DNA from: Opitutaceae bacterium
Lineage (GTDB): Bacteria; Verrucomicrobiota; Verrucomicrobiia; Opitutales; Opitutaceae
Direction: 5' to 3'
DNA: 64,000 bases
Assembly: GCA_015075305.1 (NCBI GenBank)
Contig: JABTUS010000004.1
Span: 364,679 to 428,678, forward strand
The position numbers were made by a program, and so were the translations under genes. The notes beneath the pieces were generated by a model. It did not search any database. It was not told where the DNA came from and was given only the letters and a program-made list of their open reading frames with translations. Of the stretch, positions 59,894 to 64,000 are shown in pieces (the stretch's first letter is position 1; every line of letters starts with the position of its first letter).

Positions 59894-60871
59894 CTACCAG
59901 CGAACCAGTGCGCCCCCATAGGTCAAGCCCGCCCCAAATGCGACGAGGAGAACCAGATCGCCGGATCGTATGCGTCCGGCCTGACTGGCCTCATGAAGCG
60001 CGAGGGGAATCGAGGCGGAGGAAGTGTTGCCGTAACGATCGACGTTCACAAAGAAGCGGTCCATCGGCAGTTTCAGGTAATGCGCAATGGCTTCAATGAT
60101 TCGGAGATTGGCCTGATGGGGAATCACACAGGCGATCTGATCGGCTGTGACCTCGTGTTGTTCCAGAATTTCCCTGGCGATATCCTCCATGGCGCGCACG
60201 GCGACCTTGAAGACCTCTTTTCCCTTCATCCGGATGACGCGGAGGTCGTCAATCGATGGAGGAGAGGCACCGCCGCCAGGAATCCAGAGGAGATCAGGCG
60301 GGAGTGGGATCGTGGCGAGTCGTGAGCCGATTATTTCCGAACGGGCATTGGGGGACCGGCCCAGCACGACGGCTCCGGCGCCATCTCCGAAAAGGACGCA
60401 TGTGGTGCGATCCTTCCAATCAAGCATGGTCGAAAGCTTCTCGGCGCCGACGATCAATGCGTGACGATAGCGTCCTGACGCAAGCATCGCCCAGGCGGTG
60501 TCGAGTGCGTACAGAAAACCGGTGCATGCGGCATTCAGGTCGAAGCAGGCGGCCTTCTCCGGGATGCCCAGCTTTTGCTGGAGGAGGCATGCCGTCGCGG
60601 GCATCGGAAGGTCTGGGGTCAGCGTTGCCAGGATGACCAGATCGATTTCATCATTGGTGACGCCCGCCATGTCAATGGCCGCTTGGGCGGCCGCGGCCGC
60701 CATGTCAGCGGTGGTCTCCGACTCGGCGGCGATGCGGCGCTCCCTGATGCCAGTGCGGGTCATGATCCATTCGTCCGAGGTGTCGACAACGCGCGCGAGT
60801 TCATCGTTGTTCAGCACCCTGGCTGGAGCATAGGCGCCTGTACCGAGGATGGCGATGGGCATTGAGGCCAT
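59894..60871 (-). CDS. fabH: Beta-ketoacyl-ACP synthase III
   Basis: FabH condenses acetyl-CoA or another acyl-CoA with malonyl-ACP to begin fatty-acid elongation. The 325-residue enzyme contains DLNAACTGFLYALDTA with the nucleophile Cys116, IPHQANLRIIEA with the catalytic histidine and DRYGNTSSASIPLAL with the asparagine. Length and motifs match the family. It follows plsX after 38 bp in the conserved rpmF-plsX-fabH order. Confidence 0.95.
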   Translation of the reverse strand: MASMPIAILGTGAYAPARVLNNDELARVVDTSDEWIMTRTGIRERRIAAESETTADMAAAAAQAAIDMAGVTNDEIDLVILATLTPDLPMPATACLLQQKLGIPEKAACFDLNAACTGFLYALDTAWAMLASGRYRHALIVGAEKLSTMLDWKDRTTCVLFGDGAGAVVLGRSPNARSEIIGSRLATIPLPPDLLWIPGGGASPPSIDDLRVIRMKGKEVFKVAVRAMEDIAREILEQHEVTADQIACVIPHQANLRIIEAIAHYLKLPMDRFFVNVDRYGNTSSASIPLALHEASQAGRIRSGDLVLLVAFGAGLTYGGALVRW

Positions 60872-60909
60872 GCGTGGGAAAGAAGGGGAGCGCGGCCCTG
60901 CGGACCCGC

Positions 60910-61971
60910 TCAGGCCAGCACCGATGGCGTGGGGACCAACTCGTTCGCACGGGCGATGTCGGCTTCGATGTGGCGGTTGAAATCCGTGCGAATGAACTCA
61001 CTCGCGTCATGCATTGCATTCATGATGGCGAAACGGTTTGCCGAGCCATGCGCCTTGAGCACGCTACCGCGAAGGCCAAGGAGGGGAGCTCCTCCGTATC
61101 GTTCCGGTTGAATCCTGTTCTTCAGCTCGGAAAATGCACCGCGCGCAAGGAACGCACCGAGTTTCCTGCCCGGGGCTGCGGCAAGCTTTTCCTTGAGCTC
61201 CCGACTGAAGAACTTGGACATGGATTCCCAGCTCTTGAGGCAGATGTTTCCGGTGAAACCGTCGCAGATCACCACATCGACGGTGTTGAGGAAAATCTGG
61301 AATCCTTCGATGGGGCCGGCATAGTTCACGAGGTTGCCCAGTCGCTTCAGCGCCTCATGCGTCTCGTTGACCAGGCAGTTGCCCTTGCCTTCCTCGGTGC
61401 CGATGGTGAGGAGTCCAACGCGGGGCCTTTCAATGCCAAGTTCGAGCCGGCAGTAATGGGTTCCCAGGATCGCATTGTGGACCAGGTGAATGAATTTGCA
61501 GTCGGGATTCGCACCGGCGTCGATCAGAACCGAGTTTCCGTCGTCGCGGGGGATGACGGCCGCCAATGCCGGCCGCTCGACTCCATTGACGGTCCGGAGT
61601 TTGAGCGTACCTGCGGCAACAAGGATCTTGGTGTTGCCGGTGCTTACGACGGCTGCGGCCTGGGAGTCCTTGACCAGCTCGATCGCCCGGAGCATCGACG
61701 CATCGCGCTTCCGCTTGATTGCGCCCATGACCTCATCATCGGGCGAGATGACCTCGGAGGCATGGAGCACGGCCACCTTGGGGTGCCCGCGCAGTCCTTC
61801 CTGTGCCAGGAGTGGATCCAGCTCAGCCTGACGGCCGACCAGCGTGATCGGGTTGAGGTCGGCAAACTCCGCCAGCGCAAGTTTCAGCGCGTGCACGACC
61901 TCGGATGGGCCCAGGTCGCCACCCATTGCATCGATGGCGATTCTGGCCGCCGATCCTGAATCAGAACTCAT
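60910..61971 (-). CDS. plsX: Phosphate acyltransferase PlsX
   Basis: PlsX makes acyl-phosphate from acyl-ACP for phospholipid synthesis. The 353-residue protein contains IAIDAMGGDLGPSEVV, AAVVSTGNTKILVAAGTL, VGLLTIGTEEGKGN and VVICDGFTGNICLKSWE, all hallmark segments. I chose the ATG at 61971; an upstream GTG at 61980 would add three residues. It lies between rpmF and fabH. Confidence 0.95.
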   Translation of the reverse strand: MSSDSGSAARIAIDAMGGDLGPSEVVHALKLALAEFADLNPITLVGRQAELDPLLAQEGLRGHPKVAVLHASEVISPDDEVMGAIKRKRDASMLRAIELVKDSQAAAVVSTGNTKILVAAGTLKLRTVNGVERPALAAVIPRDDGNSVLIDAGANPDCKFIHLVHNAILGTHYCRLELGIERPRVGLLTIGTEEGKGNCLVNETHEALKRLGNLVNYAGPIEGFQIFLNTVDVVICDGFTGNICLKSWESMSKFFSRELKEKLAAAPGRKLGAFLARGAFSELKNRIQPERYGGAPLLGLRGSVLKAHGSANRFAIMNAMHDASEFIRTDFNRHIEADIARANELVPTPSVLA

Positions 61972-62012
61972 CGCGAGCACTGGCGATAACGCTCGTTGCC
62001 CGATGAGGGTGA

Positions 62013-62192
62013 TCAGACTTCCACCGTGAGGACCTGGCGACCGCGATACATCCCATTCCTGGGATTTACACGATGGGGGCGGAACGCGGAACCGTCGGTC
62101 GGATCGCGAGCGAGTTCGGGAGCCTTGAAGGCGTTGGCTGCGCGGCGATTGGCGCTGCGACGTTTGGACTGCTTGCGTTTCGGATTGGCCAT
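62013..62192 (-). CDS. rpmF: 50S ribosomal protein L32
   Basis: A 59-residue basic protein begins MANPKRKQSKRRSANRRAAN, the L32 signature, and ends with RGRQVLTVEV. I translated it directly from the ATG at 62192. The zinc-ribbon cysteines of some L32 proteins are absent, so this is the cysteine-free form. The rpmF-plsX-fabH order is widely conserved in bacteria and confirms the call. The 200 bp upstream, before the tatA terminator, should hold its promoter. Confidence 0.93.
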   Translation of the reverse strand: MANPKRKQSKRRSANRRAANAFKAPELARDPTDGSAFRPHRVNPRNGMYRGRQVLTVEV

Positions 62193-62336
62193 GTTCGGAA
62201 AAGTTGAGTGGACCGGACGCAGGGGCTAAGCTGCGTCAGGAAACAGATTAAAGGGTAAACGATATGGGGTGCGGGCCGGACGCGTCAAGCGATGTTTCAA
62301 CCCGTGCACGTGAGCGCAGCGCGGAGGGAGGCGACA

Positions 62337-62365
62337 GAAAAAACAGGCGCGTCTTTAGACGCGCC
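62337..62365 (-). terminator. Rho-independent terminator of tatA
   Basis: On the minus strand an 8 bp GC-rich stem (GGCGCGTC and GACGCGCC around the loop TAAA) is followed by TG and a run of six T. It lies 33 bp after the tatA stop and cleanly separates tatA from rpmF. Confidence 0.9.
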
Positions 62366-62398
62366 CGAAACTCACTGCTGAAGGGGGAGGACGGAGGA

Positions 62399-62647
62399 TT
62401 AATGCGAACCATCCGTTCGGACGGTTTCAGCCTTTTTTGCTTCCGTAGTTGTCGCGGTTGCCACCGGCTTGTCGTCGTCCTGATCCTCGCTGGAGGCCTT
62501 CTTGAATTCCTTGATGGACTTGCCCAGCCCCTTGGCCAGTTCAGGAAGCTTCTTGGCTCCGAACAAAAGAAGAACGACGGCGAGGATGAGAAGGATCTCC
62601 ATGCCTCCGAGGCCGAACGCACCGAGTACGAGCGGTGAAAAATTCAT
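62399..62647 (-). CDS. tatA: Twin-arginine translocase subunit TatA/TatE family
   Basis: The 82-residue protein has a short periplasmic N-terminus, one helix (about 15-30, [20 protein letters not shown]), the FGAKKLPEL hinge and an amphipathic helix ([14 protein letters not shown]), then a charged tail. This is the TatA pore-forming subunit pattern for export of folded proteins. tatB and tatC are not nearby. It is bracketed by its own candidate promoter and terminator, so it is probably monocistronic. Confidence 0.93.
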   Translation of the reverse strand: MNFSPLVLGAFGLGGMEILLILAVVLLLFGAKKLPELAKGLGKSIKEFKKASSEDQDDDKPVATATTTEAKKAETVRTDGSH

Positions 62648-62653
62648 GCCGAG

Positions 62654-62681
62654 ACAATAGCCGCAAGGCGGGTTCTGTAAA
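62654..62681 (-). promoter_or_regulatory. Candidate tatA promoter
   Basis: Minus-strand TTTACA (62681-62676) and TATTGT (62659-62654) are separated by 16 bp and resemble -35 and -10 boxes. The expected transcription start falls at or within a base or two of the tatA ATG at 62647, and there is no Shine-Dalgarno sequence, so a leaderless mRNA is possible. Confidence 0.45.
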
Positions 62682-62754
62682 GGTCAAAGGACCGATACCC
62701 AATGAATCCTTGCAGGCGTTTTACTTTCCCGAGCCGGGCGGCCTTGATGAACGA

Positions 62755-63438
62755 TCACTTGCCGCTGTTCGCTGGTCCGATGAATGTCATCCGTGCAAAC
62801 AGCTCGAGCAGGCGCTTTCTGAGAAGCTCGTCCTCCTCCGCGACCGTCTTGTTGTAACTCAGGCGCTGAACCGCCCGCTCCGCGAGTTCGATGCTCAGGA
62901 CATAGACAAATCCGTCGCGCATCAGGGTAAGGTTGCCGCGTTTTGCGACCAGAGGTTCATTCGTTTCGGTGTAGCTCGGGCGGTTCCGAAACATAGTGCC
63001 GCCTGGCAGGAGGTTGTAGGTGAGCAGCGTGCCGGATTCCATCGACGGGATGTACTTGGCACTTTCCACCCGGGAACCGGGAAAACGCTCCTGGAAATCC
63101 CTTTGAACATACTCGGTGAAGAACCAGATCAGGTATTCCTTGCGACCGCGCGTTTCAAACTCCCAGCGCTGCGTTGCATCCATCTTGAAACAAGCGATGC
63201 TTGCATGGGTGTTGAAATCGTCCTCGAACGTCACGACGTCCGGGGTGTCGACCACCTTCCCGCCGAGTTCCGAAAGAACGGGGATTGCGATCTTGTAAGA
63301 CCCGGAGGGAGCGAAGTAGGTGGTGCCCTCAATTCGGCCGGCCAGGACACCCTGGGCCGGGAGCATCGAAGCTCCCGTCAGGCCAAGTGCTGCAAGTAGA
63401 AGCGCGCGCATCATGATACAAAAGATTCGAGTGTGCAT
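62755..63438 (-). CDS. Secreted protein of unknown function
   Basis: The 227-residue product has a signal-peptide-like N-terminus (MRALLLAALGLTGASMLPAQ) and a soluble domain with GRIEGTTYFAPSGSYKIAIP, VVTFEDDFNTHASIACFKMD and LTLMRDGFVYVLSIELAERA. I do not recognise the family. It reads like a globular periplasmic protein conserved in composition, without obvious catalytic motifs. Start choice is open: ATG at 63438 or the ATG pair at 63414/63411, nearer the hydrophobic segment. It lies 15 bp downstream of rsmA on the same strand. Confidence 0.68.
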   Translation of the reverse strand: MHTRIFCIMMRALLLAALGLTGASMLPAQGVLAGRIEGTTYFAPSGSYKIAIPVLSELGGKVVDTPDVVTFEDDFNTHASIACFKMDATQRWEFETRGRKEYLIWFFTEYVQRDFQERFPGSRVESAKYIPSMESGTLLTYNLLPGGTMFRNRPSYTETNEPLVAKRGNLTLMRDGFVYVLSIELAERAVQRLSYNKTVAEEDELLRKRLLELFARMTFIGPANSGK

Positions 63439-63453
63439 CACTGTGACCTGATT

Positions 63454-64000
63454 TCAAGCAGACGGTTGCACCAGATTCTGCCATGCCTGGATCGGAATTT
63501 CCTCCGGACGTGCGCGCGGGGTGAGACCGTGAGTCGCGAGAACTCCCAACCAGGCCGATCCATTGTCCGGAAGTCGATCGCGAATCAATGAGCCGATCTG
63601 CTTCCGTCGCTGCTGGAAGAGTCCACGGATCAAATCCCGGACGCCTTGAGGAAAGACAATCGGCTCGGGCCTTCGCACGAGGTGGAGGAGAAAGGAGTCG
63701 ACCTCGGGTCGCGGATGAAAGCAGGCGGACGACACGGCGTGACCCGGTGCCATTGAAAAGGCGGACTGGAGAAAAATGGAAATGGCACCGAATGCCTTGG
63801 TCCCCGGCTTTGCTGCATATCGTTCAGCGGCTTCGCGCTGCAGCATGAGCACCATGCGCTGGGGAAGTGCGCCGCTGAGCACGGCGTCCATCCATGGAGT
63901 TGAAATGGCGTAGGGCAGATTGGCCACCACCTTGAATGGCTCGGTGCTGCGGGGTGCGGACAGGCCGGCCAGCGGAAGCTCAACCGCGTCGCCAAGAACC
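63454..64000 (-). CDS. rsmA: 16S rRNA dimethyladenosine transferase RsmA, 3' part (runs off window end)
   Basis: RsmA (KsgA) dimethylates two adjacent adenosines near the 3' end of 16S rRNA. The visible part is the last 181 codons. It starts at VLGDAVELPLAG, contains the catalytic motif FKVVANLPYAISTPW (motif IV, NLPY), the region RMVLMLQREAAERYAAKPGT and the C-terminal FHPRPEVDSFLLHL, LFQQRRKQIGSLI. The N-terminal SAM-binding part lies beyond the window. The frame is open to the edge. Confidence 0.92.
   Translation of the reverse strand, partial: VLGDAVELPLAGLSAPRSTEPFKVVANLPYAISTPWMDAVLSGALPQRMVLMLQREAAERYAAKPGTKAFGAISIFLQSAFSMAPGHAVSSACFHPRPEVDSFLLHLVRRPEPIVFPQGVRDLIRGLFQQRRKQIGSLIRDRLPDNGSAWLGVLATHGLTPRARPEEIPIQAWQNLVQPSA

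Noticed and set aside
60862-61959. 365-codon plus-strand frame opposite plsX
   Set aside because: It is an antisense shadow of plsX, which has all family motifs.

Overview
This is a gene-dense, high-GC Gram-negative chromosome segment with about 56 coding features and almost no intergenic space. The diderm-specific genes (lolD and a LolC-type permease, lpxB, lptE, bamD, tatA, O-antigen-type genes) and the GldA/GldF/GldG plus DUF4340 cluster fit Verrucomicrobiota, most likely an Opitutaceae-like lineage. That assignment is inferred from gene content and composition, not from a marker tree. I saw no insertion sequence, CRISPR array, prophage, tRNA or rRNA.

Layout. 1-8038 (minus): a partial AsmA-like envelope protein, then DUF4340, GldG-like, GldF-like and GldA-like genes of a Gld-type ABC system. 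8109-10064 (minus): birA and nadC. 10492-12832 (plus): M32 carboxypeptidase and TatD nuclease. 12833-16090: a small plastic accessory patch holding a truncated orphan gene, a shredded S9 peptidase pseudogene, two different type II toxin-antitoxin pairs and, at its right edge, a DUF3445 gene whose 3' end has been replaced. 16791-20203: lipid kinase, trpA, lysS. 20287-24388 (plus): a translationally coupled envelope cluster (LolC-type permease, lolD, a Gfo/Idh/MocA oxidoreductase, lpxB). 24588-25667: a bacterial ionotropic-glutamate-receptor-like potassium channel. 25735-31091: uppP, then trpD-glmM-trpF and a secreted beta-propeller. 31143-33723 (minus): an NMT1/ThiY-like ABC importer. 33846-35240: a dihydrolipoamide-dehydrogenase-like flavoprotein.

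35297-53872 (minus) is a single 18.6 kb run of 16 tightly packed glycan genes. It holds a polyprenyl-phosphate sugar transferase, twelve glycosyltransferases (one a GT11 fucosyltransferase type), a Wzy-like polymerase, an O-antigen-ligase-type protein and a Wzt-type ABC ATPase with a carbohydrate-binding tail. No Wzx flippase or Wzm permease is present. 54003-57769 (minus) carries DJ-1/PfpI, tail-specific protease and rhomboid. 57977-58282 is a ferredoxin. 58289-62192 (minus) reads rpmF-plsX-fabH-bamD-lptE, linking fatty-acid/phospholipid initiation with outer-membrane assembly. The window ends with tatA (with a clear terminator and a candidate promoter), a secreted protein of unknown function and the 3' part of rsmA.

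Taken together, most of the window builds or services the cell envelope: undecaprenyl phosphate recycling, GlmM-derived amino sugar, lipid A, lipoprotein and LPS export, surface glycan. The least explained items are the GluR0-like channel, the glycan operon with an orphan exporter ATPase, the oxidoreductase embedded next to lpxB, and the decaying toxin-antitoxin patch.
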